From positions 33,020-97,019 of the forward strand of contig NZ_LFRI01000157.1 of the NCBI RefSeq assembly GCF_001447195.1: a DNA stretch of 64,000 nt, given 5' to 3'. Positions 17,004 through 30,086 of this stretch are shown piece after piece; the stretch's first letter is position 1, and each line of letters opens with the position of its first letter. A model generated the notes under the pieces. The model did no database searches. It worked only from the letters and a program-made list of their open reading frames with translations, and was not told where the DNA came from. Origin of the DNA: Aquabacterium parvum (GTDB lineage Bacteria; Pseudomonadota; Gammaproteobacteria; Burkholderiales; Burkholderiaceae_C). A program made the translations under genes and the position numbers.

Positions 17004-17684
17004 ATGCGCCATTCATCCAACCCTGCACGAAACCCCTTTGCGAGCCGCCTTGCCATCGCCGTTGCCGCCGCCAGCATGCTGGTCGCTGCTGGCTGCGCGA
17101 ACACGCAGCTGACCGACAGCCAGCGTCGCACCGCCACGGGCGCCGCTGTGGGCACCGCCGCTGGCGCGGTGATCGGATCGGCCACCGGTGGCCGCGTTGG
17201 CACCGGGGCCGTGATCGGTGGCCTGGTCGGTGCGGTGGCGGGCAACCTGTGGTCCCGCCACCTCGAGGAAAAGCAGCGGGCGCTGGAACAGGCCACCCAA
17301 GGCACCGGCGTCGAAGTGGCGCGCACCGCCGACAACCGCATCAAGGTGAACATCCCGACGGACTTCTCTTTCGACACCGGCCGCGCCAGCGTCAAGCCGC
17401 AGATGAAACCCGTCCTGGACGAGATCGCGCGCAACCTCCAGGCCGACGTGCGCGTGGATGTGATCGGTCACACCGACAGCACCGGCACCGAAGCCATCAA
17501 TCGGCCCCTGTCGATCGAGCGGGCTGACGCCGTGCGCGACTACCTGGTTCAACGTGGCGTGGGCGCCCAGCGCATCGCGATCGACGGCGCGGGCGCCAGC
17601 CAACCGCTGAGCAGCAATGCGACCGAATCTGGCCGGGCGATGAATCGTCGGGTCGAGATCTACCTGTCTCAGCACGCAGGCTGA
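17004..17684 (+). CDS. OmpA-family lipoprotein with glycine zipper (YiaD-like)
   Basis: A 226-residue protein. The lipobox Cys is at about 31 (SMLVAAGC). A glycine-zipper segment spans about 45-80 (GAAVGTAAGAVIGSATGG). A C-terminal OmpA peptidoglycan-binding domain (about 110-222) has the DVIGHTDSTGTEAINRPLS and RRVEIYL motifs. It anchors the outer membrane to peptidoglycan. The gene is monocistronic, convergent with and directly abutting the AsmA gene stop at 17685. Confidence 0.93.
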   Translation: MRHSSNPARNPFASRLAIAVAAASMLVAAGCANTQLTDSQRRTATGAAVGTAAGAVIGSATGGRVGTGAVIGGLVGAVAGNLWSRHLEEKQRALEQATQGTGVEVARTADNRIKVNIPTDFSFDTGRASVKPQMKPVLDEIARNLQADVRVDVIGHTDSTGTEAINRPLSIERADAVRDYLVQRGVGAQRIAIDGAGASQPLSSNATESGRAMNRRVEIYLSQHAG

Positions 17685-19694
17685 TCAAGGCTGCTTCGCG
17701 CTGGCCTGACGGCAACGCAGGTCAGCCACACGGGCAGCCTCGCGCTGCCCGCCGTCGACCAGGGGCACCAGACCAGCGAGGGGGTGCACGCTCGCCAGCG
17801 CTGCCGCACCGATCAGCCTGGCCCAGGTGGAGGTTTGAAGCACCTGCACATCGACATCCTGCCAGGGGCCTCGCAGGCGCACAGGCGTGCGCAAGGCCAC
17901 CAGAGAAAAATCCTTGGGCGCCACGCGAGACCGCAGGTCCAGCATTTCGTCTTTGAGCGACACCTGCCCGTCAACCCACAAGGTCGAATCGTCGGTGCTG
18001 ACGATGACCGGATCGGGGCGCAGCACCCCACCCTTGGCCGTCCACTGAAGCTGGGCGCAGGCGATGGGCAAGATCTCGTCGCCACGCACCCACTGGAACA
18101 GCCCTTCCATCACGTCCAGCCCGGCGAGCTCGATGCCCAGGTGCGAGACCTGGCCGTCCTGAAGCACGAGGTCCGCACGGCCATCGATGGAGCCCAGCAT
18201 CTCTGCCGTGGACCGGCCCTGTCCCCGCGCCTTCAAATGCCCGGACAGCACACCAGCCAGGTACGGCGGTCGGCCGTCACGCTGCAAGGGTTTGGCCCAC
18301 TTGGCCACCTCCACGCCGTCCACACGGAGGTCCAGGCTCAGCAAGGCGCGCTGCTCCTGGCGTGCGTCGAGTTCGATCTGGCCGGCCACCCGCCCCTGGG
18401 CCAGCGTGGTCGACAGTCGATCAAGCCTCAGCACCCCAGCCGTGAGCAACACCCTGGCGCGCAAATCGCGCATGGCTTGCAGGGCGGCGTTGCCGGTGTC
18501 GAACTCCTCGATCGCCACACCGACGTCGGCGTTCATCGCCTTCAGGCTGGGCAGGTTGAAGGGGCGATCGGGCAGGACGCGCTGCGCGCGAGGCTCAGGC
18601 GCATCCGCTGCCGTGGAGGCAGGCACACCCACCGCCGGCCCGAGGTCGGCGAGCATCAGCCGGCTGCCGCGAAGCTCACCCGTCAGCAACGGGGGCTGCT
18701 GGCCCCTGTCATGCACGAACCGGCCACTCAGATGGCTTCGCCCGATGCGGGCCTGCGCCACCCGAACCTGGGTGATGTCACCATGAGCGCGCACGTCACC
18801 GCTCATGCGGAAGGCGGCGGTCGTGGGCAAGGTGACGCCAACGGCCTGTCCCACCGCCGCCAGCGAGGGACCAGACAGGTCAAAGCGGCCTGAAAACATC
18901 TTGCCTTGGTCACCCACAGCGCCCTCGTAGGCGAACCTGGCCCGTCCTGCGTTCGCCCTCAACTTGAGCGAGCGCTCGCCCGACCAACGCCAAGGGCTCA
19001 CCGAATTGACCAGGAATGCAGCTGGCTGCCCCAGGTACTCACCTTCGGCCGTCGCGGCCCAATGCCAAGCCTGATCACCCGCCGGAAGGACACTCACACC
19101 CAGCGTGCCTCGCACACGCAGGGGTTCATCGTCGACATGGATCACGCCCTGCGTCAGTTGCAGCTCCTGCACCCGCCAATCCCGCCAGGCCTGGGTGGCA
19201 TCGCCTTCATCAACATCGCCTTGTTTGCCTTCTGCCCACCCCATTTGCCAGGAGGCTTGCCCACCGGCGGGGCGCGTCAGCCAGGCCTCCAGCCGCCTGG
19301 CTCGCAGGCGCTGGATGTCGATCGGCGCGCCTTGCGACATGCGCCACAAGGCGGGGTAGGACAGGCCCAGCTCTCCGCCTTCCATGCGCAACAGCCATGT
19401 GTTGGGCGCGCCCTGCGGCCCGCCGATCGCCAGGCTCGGGGCCTCAAAGCGAACACCGCCCCACAAGTGCAAGCGGGCTCTCTCTCCCCCGCCCACTTCG
19501 ACCCGGCGTCCGATCAGCTCACCGACCGCACCGGCCACCGGCTTGACCAACCAAGGCCAACCCATTTGCTCTGCGCATACCAGGCCAGCCGCAATGACCC
19601 CTGCAGCGATCACCCATGCCAGGCGCGAATGGCGTCTGGGCCGCGACGGCTCAGGCAAGGAAGGGGGAACTGGGGTGACGGACTCCGGGTTCAT
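17685..19694 (-). CDS. AsmA-family protein
   Basis: A 669-residue protein with an N-terminal TM helix (about 24-44) and a long periplasmic beta-rich region. The AsmA_2-type C-terminal segment includes VLSGHLKARGQGRST and IDGRADLVLQDGQVSHLGIELAGLD. Family members are bridge-like proteins implicated in moving phospholipids between membranes. The ATG at 19694 is placed just before the proline-rich cytoplasmic leader; the frame is open to 19919 but that extension looks non-coding. It is divergent from the patatin gene with a shared dyad motif between them. Confidence 0.85.
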   Translation of the reverse strand: MNPESVTPVPPSLPEPSRPRRHSRLAWVIAAGVIAAGLVCAEQMGWPWLVKPVAGAVGELIGRRVEVGGGERARLHLWGGVRFEAPSLAIGGPQGAPNTWLLRMEGGELGLSYPALWRMSQGAPIDIQRLRARRLEAWLTRPAGGQASWQMGWAEGKQGDVDEGDATQAWRDWRVQELQLTQGVIHVDDEPLRVRGTLGVSVLPAGDQAWHWAATAEGEYLGQPAAFLVNSVSPWRWSGERSLKLRANAGRARFAYEGAVGDQGKMFSGRFDLSGPSLAAVGQAVGVTLPTTAAFRMSGDVRAHGDITQVRVAQARIGRSHLSGRFVHDRGQQPPLLTGELRGSRLMLADLGPAVGVPASTAADAPEPRAQRVLPDRPFNLPSLKAMNADVGVAIEEFDTGNAALQAMRDLRARVLLTAGVLRLDRLSTTLAQGRVAGQIELDARQEQRALLSLDLRVDGVEVAKWAKPLQRDGRPPYLAGVLSGHLKARGQGRSTAEMLGSIDGRADLVLQDGQVSHLGIELAGLDVMEGLFQWVRGDEILPIACAQLQWTAKGGVLRPDPVIVSTDDSTLWVDGQVSLKDEMLDLRSRVAPKDFSLVALRTPVRLRGPWQDVDVQVLQTSTWARLIGAAALASVHPLAGLVPLVDGGQREAARVADLRCRQASAKQP

Positions 19695-19750
19695 GGGGTG
19701 ATGACACCAGAAGCGCGTTGACGGCAGCGTCGGCCCATGTGCTGAGCTGA

Positions 19751-19768
19751 TGTCGGACGTCTCCGACA
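19751..19768. promoter_or_regulatory. TGTCGGA-N4-TCCGACA dyad between AsmA and patatin genes
   Basis: An 18-bp dyad with perfect 7-bp arms, the same length and spacing as the palindrome at 10106-10123. It is centred in the 169-bp divergent region between the AsmA and patatin genes. Confidence 0.5.
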
Positions 19769-19863
19769 CCTGGACGCAGCGTTGGCTGGCAGCGAGACGG
19801 CGACAAGGTCGCTGACATTGGAGGTGAACAACCGAGTCCCTGCATCCCACGGAGGAACCCAGC

Positions 19864-20982
19864 ATGACGGCCAACACGTCCCCCACGCCCCCCGTTGTCA
19901 ACGCACCCACGCAAGGCAACGCCTTGCGCGAGGCCTGGTTGCGACTGCGCCCATCGCCCGAGGCCTTGCCACCCGCCTTCGGCGGCCCCAGGCGGCTTCA
20001 GTTGGCGCTGCAAGGGGGCGGCGCCCACGGGGCCTTCACCTGGGGCGTGCTGGACCGCCTGCTGCGTGACAGCAGCATCGAGTTCGAGGCCATCAGCGGC
20101 AGCAGCGCGGGCGCCATGAACGCGACCGTGATGGCCTCCGGCTGGCGTCATGGCGGACGCAAAGGGGCTCGGCGCGCGTTGGATCGCTTCTGGGGCGCGG
20201 TGGGTGAACAGGTGCCGGAAAGCGTCGCACGCCTCATGGGCCTGGAGTTGCCGATGGGTGCATCGGTGGGGCGGCTGATGCAGCAATGGATTTCGCAGAT
20301 GACCCCACAGGTCTTCAATCCGATGGACCACAACCCCTTGCGCGACATCCTGCTCGACCAGGTTGACTTTGACGACCTGCGTTCGCACGCGCCGTTTCGC
20401 CTCTACATCGCTGCCACGCAGGTCCGAACGGGGCGACTCAAGCTCTTCAGGGAGCACGAGCTGACGGCAGACCATGTGCTCGCGTCGGCCTGCCTGCCCA
20501 TGCTTCACCACACGGTGATGATCGACGGGGAGGCCTACTGGGACGGCGCATTTTCGGCCAACCCTGCCTTGTTCCCGTTGATCGAGGAGGGGCGCTCGAG
20601 CGACCTGTTGCTGGTGCTGCTGAACCCGCCAGAAGTGAACGTGGCCGTGGACACGCGCGAAGCGATCGACCGCAGGCTCAGCTCCCTGGCTTTCTCGACC
20701 CACCTCATGCGTGAGCTCGACATGATCGAGCAATTGCAGCGCAAGGCGCGGCGCGCCTGGTGGCCCAGTCCGCTGGAAAAACGCCTGCGTCAGCTGCGCC
20801 TGCATTGGATCGATGTCAGCGAAGTCGACGCATTGCGGGGCCATGACACCAAGCTGCTGGCCTGCACGCCCTTCCTCGAGGAGCTGCGCGAGCTGGGCGA
20901 CGCTTGCGCCACCAAGTGGCTGCGGCGGCATCGGCGCAACGTGGGCTCGCAAGCGAGCTTCGACTTCAGGGTGCTGGCCTGA
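19864..20982 (+). CDS. Patatin-like phospholipase
   Basis: A 372-residue serine hydrolase. The oxyanion motif GGGAHG is at 51-56, the nucleophile elbow GSSAG at 79-83 (Ser81) and the catalytic Asp in the DGA motif near 222 (YWDGAFSANP). No signal peptide is seen, so it is probably cytosolic or peripheral on the inner membrane. It would hydrolyse acyl lipids. The start is preceded by GGAGG. It is the last gene of the envelope/stress-rich region. Confidence 0.92.
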   Translation: MTANTSPTPPVVNAPTQGNALREAWLRLRPSPEALPPAFGGPRRLQLALQGGGAHGAFTWGVLDRLLRDSSIEFEAISGSSAGAMNATVMASGWRHGGRKGARRALDRFWGAVGEQVPESVARLMGLELPMGASVGRLMQQWISQMTPQVFNPMDHNPLRDILLDQVDFDDLRSHAPFRLYIAATQVRTGRLKLFREHELTADHVLASACLPMLHHTVMIDGEAYWDGAFSANPALFPLIEEGRSSDLLLVLLNPPEVNVAVDTREAIDRRLSSLAFSTHLMRELDMIEQLQRKARRAWWPSPLEKRLRQLRLHWIDVSEVDALRGHDTKLLACTPFLEELRELGDACATKWLRRHRRNVGSQASFDFRVLA

Positions 20983-21035
20983 TCGCGACAGGGCGGCGGT
21001 GAGGCCGCGCAGGGCTGGCCCTAAACTGCCCGCCC

Positions 21036-22214
21036 ATGAAGGTCTCCCAACGCGCCCAAGCCATCACCCCCTTCCTGGCCATGGAGTTCGGCAAACGCGC
21101 CGCCGAGCTCGAAGCGGCGGGGCACCGCGTCATCCGGCTGAACCTGGGTGAGCCCGATTTCGGCGCCCCGCCTGCCGTGCGCGCCGAGTTGCAGCGGGTG
21201 GCGGGCGAGGCCTCGCTGCCCTACACCGGCGCCCTGGGCCTGCCCGCGCTGCGCGAAGCCATCGCCGGCTTCTACCAACAGGCGCATGGCCTGGCGCTGC
21301 CTGCAGAGCGCGTGGTGGTCACGGCCGGCGCCTCGGCAGCGCTGCTGCTGGTGACCGCCGCGCTGGTGGACCCGGGCGACGAGGTGCTGGTGGGCGACCC
21401 GTCCTACCCCTGCAACCGCCAGTTCCTCAGCGGCTTTGGCGCCGACGTGCGCCTGGTGCCCACCGACGCGTCGTCGCGCTTTCAGCTCGACCTGGCCGCC
21501 GTGCAGCGCCATTGGTCTGCGCGAACCAAAGGCCTGATGATCGCCACCCCCTCGAACCCCACGGGCACCTCCGTGCCGCCGGCCGAGCTGGCCGCCATCT
21601 GCCGATGGGCACAGGCGCATGGGGCCTGGCGCATCGTCGACGAGATCTACCTGAACCTCAGCGACGTGCAGGCCGACGGCACGCCCGCGCCCACGGTGCT
21701 GGCCAGCGACCCCGGCGCCTGCGTCATCAACAGCTTCTCGAAGTACTTCGGCATGACGGGCTGGCGACTGGGCTGGGCCGTGGTGCCCGAGGCCCTGGTG
21801 CCCGCGATGGAGCGCCTGGCCCAGAACTACTACATCTGCGCGCCCACGCCGGCGCAACTGGCCGCGCTGGCCTGCTTCACGCCCGAGTCGATCGCGGTGT
21901 GCGAGGCGCGCAAACGCGAGTTTTCAGAGCGGCGTGCGCTGGTGCTGCAGGGGTTGAAGGACATCGGCCTGCCGGTGCCCGTGCAACCCGACGGCGCCTT
22001 CTACGCCTACATCGACGTGAGCCAGACGGGGCTGGACGCGATGGGCTTTTGCGAGCGCGCGCTGCAGCAGGCGCACGTGGCGCTGACACCGGGCAACGAC
22101 TTTGGCGTCAGCGGCGCGGGGCGGTTCGTGCGGCTGTCGTTTGCCGCTTCGCGCCAAGACCTCGTGGAAGGGCTGGCGCGGCTGGGTCGATTCGTGGCCA
22201 GCTTGAGAGCCTGA
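21036..22214 (+). CDS. PLP-dependent aminotransferase, class I/II
   Basis: A 392-residue fold-type I aminotransferase: LNLGEPDFGAP near 36-46, YTGALGLPALREAI near 64-77, PSNPTG near 172 and the PLP-lysine motif SFSKYFGMTGWRLGW near 232-246 (Lys about 235). The sequence resembles aspartate/alanine-type aminotransferases of subgroup I; substrate preference cannot be told. It is convergent with fdhD, with only 4 bp between the stops. Confidence 0.9.
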   Translation: MKVSQRAQAITPFLAMEFGKRAAELEAAGHRVIRLNLGEPDFGAPPAVRAELQRVAGEASLPYTGALGLPALREAIAGFYQQAHGLALPAERVVVTAGASAALLLVTAALVDPGDEVLVGDPSYPCNRQFLSGFGADVRLVPTDASSRFQLDLAAVQRHWSARTKGLMIATPSNPTGTSVPPAELAAICRWAQAHGAWRIVDEIYLNLSDVQADGTPAPTVLASDPGACVINSFSKYFGMTGWRLGWAVVPEALVPAMERLAQNYYICAPTPAQLAALACFTPESIAVCEARKREFSERRALVLQGLKDIGLPVPVQPDGAFYAYIDVSQTGLDAMGFCERALQQAHVALTPGNDFGVSGAGRFVRLSFAASRQDLVEGLARLGRFVASLRA

Positions 22215-22218
22215 GGCG

Positions 22219-22998
22219 TCAGGCGTAGGCCACCGCGGTCTCGCCGCGGCAGAAACCGAACAGGCGCAAGCCGCTGCGCTGAGCCAGCGAGATGGCCAGG
22301 GACGTGGGCGCCGAGATCGCCCCCAGGGTGCCCACGCCCACCCTCACGCACTTGCTGACCATCTCGTGGCTGGCGCGGCTGGAGACCACGATCAGGCCAC
22401 TGGGTGGCTCGGTCGATGTGGCGGTCGATGCAGCGGCCAACTGCCCCGCCAGCGCCAGGGCACCGATCAGCTTGTCGAGGGCGTTGTGGCGGCCAACGTC
22501 TTCGCGCACGCAGACAATCTGCCCCGCTGGCGTGGCCCAGGCTGCGGCATGGCAACCACCGCTTCGGGCCTGCAAGGCCTGGCTTCGGGGCAGCGCCTGC
22601 AGGGCGCGACGCACCGCGGTGCTCAGGTCCGTCTGGCCAGCTGGCGGCGCCATCAGCGTGCGCTCGGGCAAGGTGTCTTGAAAGGCCTGCAGGCTGTCGA
22701 TGCCGCACAGGCCGCATCCGGTGCGGCCTGCGAGCTGGCGCCGCCGCTCCTTGAATCGGTCGAAAGCCCGAGGCGAGACCTCGATGTGCACGCTCACGCC
22801 GGCTTCGGCGTGCGCCACCCTCAGGTCCCGCAACTCGTCGACGCCATGGAGCAAGCCCTCCGACAGCGAGAAGCCGACCGCGAAGTCTTCCAGCGCGGTG
22901 GGCGTGGCCATCATCACCACGTGCGACACGCCGTTGTAGACCAGGGCCACGGGGGCTTCGTCGATCACCCAGTCGTGGTCAGGCCGGCGCGGCGTCAC
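22219..22998 (-). CDS. fdhD: Formate dehydrogenase accessory sulfurtransferase FdhD
   Basis: A 259-residue protein with the FdhD CxxC sulfur-transfer motif (GRTGCGLCG, Cys95/Cys98), an N-terminal NGVSHVVMMATP block and the VREDVGRHNALDKLIGA motif near 165-181. It passes sulfur from IscS to the molybdenum cofactor of formate dehydrogenase. The GTG start at 22998 follows an in-frame TGA closely, so no upstream extension is possible. It lies 36 bp after the FdhF/YdeP gene, whose product it should activate. Confidence 0.93.
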   Translation of the reverse strand: MTPRRPDHDWVIDEAPVALVYNGVSHVVMMATPTALEDFAVGFSLSEGLLHGVDELRDLRVAHAEAGVSVHIEVSPRAFDRFKERRRQLAGRTGCGLCGIDSLQAFQDTLPERTLMAPPAGQTDLSTAVRRALQALPRSQALQARSGGCHAAAWATPAGQIVCVREDVGRHNALDKLIGALALAGQLAAASTATSTEPPSGLIVVSSRASHEMVSKCVRVGVGTLGAISAPTSLAISLAQRSGLRLFGFCRGETAVAYA

Positions 22999-23034
22999 CG
23001 ATCGGCGCTTCGACCCGGGCGTTCACGCTGGCAC

Positions 23035-25308
<2,274 letters not shown>

Positions 25309-25362
25309 GGTGTGACAGGTGGCATGGGTCGCATCAAGCAGGGGCCATGCCACCCTCTCACA

Positions 25363-26211
25363 TCAACTGGCCGTTTGCAAGGCCTGCGCGTGGTGCGCGA
25401 TGTGCTCACCGATGAAGCTGGCGATGAAGTAGTAGCTGTGGTCGTACCCGGCGTGGCGGCGCAGCGTCAGCGGGTGGCCGGTGCGCTCGCAAGCCTCGGC
25501 CAGCAACTCGGGTCGCAGCTGGCCGGCCAGGAACTCGTCGGCTTCGCCCTGGTCCACCAGCAGGGGCAGGCGCTCGGCACCCGCAGGCAGCGACGTGATC
25601 AGCGCGACGGCGTCCCACTCGGCCCAGGCCGCCGGGTCGCTGCCCAGATAAGCCCCCAGCGCCTTCTGCCCCCAAGGCACCTGCGAAGGCGCGACGATGG
25701 GCGAAAACGCCGACACACTGCGGTAGCGCCCCGGGTGACGCAGGGCCGTGATCAGCGCGCCATGCCCGCCCATCGAGTGGCCGGAGATGCCGCGTTGGCC
25801 GTTGGCTGGGAAGTGCTGATCGACCAGCGCAGGCAGCTCCACCGCCACGTGGTCCTGCATGCGGTAGTGCGCGGCCCAGGGCGCCTGCGTGGCGTTGACG
25901 TAAAAGCCCGCGCCTTGGCCCAGGTCATAGCCCGGGTCGTTGGCCACGCCTTCGCCACGCGGGCTGGTGTCCGGCGCCACCACGATCAGGCCGTGCTGCG
26001 CCGCGTGCTGCTGAAAGCCCGCCTTGGTGATGAAGTTCTGCTCGGTGCAGGTCAGGCCCGAGAGCCAGTACAGCACCGGGCAGGCCTGGCCGCGCAGCGC
26101 CGCAGGCGGCAGGTAGACGGCGAACCGCGTGTCGCAGCCCAGCACGGGCGAGGCGAACTGCCAAACCTCCTGGCTGCCACCGAAGCTGGCGTGTTGCTCG
26201 ACGCGTTGCAT
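25363..26211 (-). CDS. fghA: S-formylglutathione hydrolase
   Basis: A 282-residue esterase of the FrmB/FghA family: LYWLSGLTCTEQNF near 47-60, the nucleophile motif GHSMGGHGAL near 144-153 and the His region YDHSYYFIASFI near 256-267. It converts S-formylglutathione to formate and glutathione, the second step of glutathione-dependent formaldehyde oxidation. It begins 13 bp after the stop of the formaldehyde dehydrogenase gene on the same strand. Confidence 0.95.
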   Translation of the reverse strand: MQRVEQHASFGGSQEVWQFASPVLGCDTRFAVYLPPAALRGQACPVLYWLSGLTCTEQNFITKAGFQQHAAQHGLIVVAPDTSPRGEGVANDPGYDLGQGAGFYVNATQAPWAAHYRMQDHVAVELPALVDQHFPANGQRGISGHSMGGHGALITALRHPGRYRSVSAFSPIVAPSQVPWGQKALGAYLGSDPAAWAEWDAVALITSLPAGAERLPLLVDQGEADEFLAGQLRPELLAEACERTGHPLTLRRHAGYDHSYYFIASFIGEHIAHHAQALQTAS

Positions 26212-26224
26212 GGCGCTGCTCCGA

Positions 26225-28853
<2,629 letters not shown>

Positions 28854-28864
<11 letters not shown>

Positions 28865-29924
28865 CCACGTCGGTGACCAGCGTGGGCAAGTCCCAGGCGC
28901 CCCCCGGGGTGACGAGCTTGCACTGCCCTGAGCTGCTGTCGCGGGTCTGCACGAAGTGGTGGCCATCCCAGGTCCAGACCTGGTGGTGCCAGCAGTCGCC
29001 CAGACCGCGAGACTTCTGGCTGGCCCAGATCTCGCCCTCGCCGATGTCGCTGGCCGAATCCGTGACCGGCTCGAACTGCCCTGGCTTGCGCTCGTTGACC
29101 ACCCACGCGCACGAACCCGCGTTGTAGGCCCCGCGCCAGCACAGCTTGCTGACCAGCCAGTGGCCGCCCCCCAGGGGCTGGAAGCTCAGTTGCCCGTCTT
29201 CGCTGTCGATGCGGAACTCCTCGTCCGCGTCCTCGTTCTTTTTCAGCTCGGCGCGCACGGCGGCCTGGAGCCTGGCGCTGGGCGCGGCCGCGGGCGGCAC
29301 CTTGGCGGCCCTGAGCACCGGGGTGGGCAAGGGCGGCAAGGCCTGGGTTTCGGGCTGGTTGCCGGGGCGGGCCAGGGCGGTGGGCGTGCCCAGCCGACCC
29401 TGGAACTCGTCCATCTTGAGCAGCACGGCCGCCGCCCCTTGGTCAGACAGCCGCCACACGTGGCGCCCGTGGCTGAACTCGATGCGCGCATTCGGCCGCG
29501 GCAAGGCCTTGAGCACCGCCTGCAGCTGCGCGGGGCTGAGCCCGAAGGTGTCGTGCTCGGTCAGCCAGGGCAGGGTGCCCAGCGCCTTGCCATTGACGCG
29601 CAGCTTGAGCAGCCCCGGGCCCCGCGCCGGGTCGGATGCCGCCTGGTCCTCGTCACCGTAATCACCCAGCGTGAGGCGCGCCTGCACCGGCGTGCCAGGC
29701 CCCGCCGCCCGCGTGAGCAAGAGCGACACCGCCAGCTCGGCTTCGTCGGGCTGGTAGCCGGCGGCGCGGCAGGTGCGCGTGTTGTCGCAGGCCAGCTCCC
29801 AGTCGCGGTGGCCGAACGAGACGCCGGCAGCGTGTGGGGCAGCGCCCGCTGCGGGCCCGCTGGCGCAAAGGGTGGCGAACACGGCGGCAAGAACGCCGCC
29901 TGACGTACGAGGAGAAAAGCGCAT
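28854..29924 (-). CDS. DUF1176-domain exported protein
   Basis: A 356-residue protein with a signal peptide (about residues 1-28, cleavage after AAGA/A). The DUF1176 pattern is visible: HRDWELACDNTRTCRAAGY near 39-57, then a long beta-rich region with paired cysteines (SKLCWRGAYNAGSCAWV, GLGDCWHHQVW) and a C-terminal Cys. The function of DUF1176 is not known; it is a periplasmic or secreted protein. It overlaps the TAXI gene 3' end by 11 bp in tail-to-tail orientation. Confidence 0.85.
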
Positions 29925-30086
29925 AGGGCTGTGACTGCCGACAGGCGATGGGACGCCGAGCGTATCGCGCCGCGGCGCCAGGCTGACGAGCGCCCCCACC
30001 CCCGCACTCAAGTGTCCGTCCATGGTTCAGGCCACACAGACTCCAGATAATCGGACGAGGCGGCTCACCACGCCGAGGGCCTGCGC

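Noticed and set aside
22209..22224. Six-bp hairpin at the aminotransferase/fdhD junction
   Set aside because: It spans the two stop codons, is short and has no T-run; chance is likely in GC-rich DNA.
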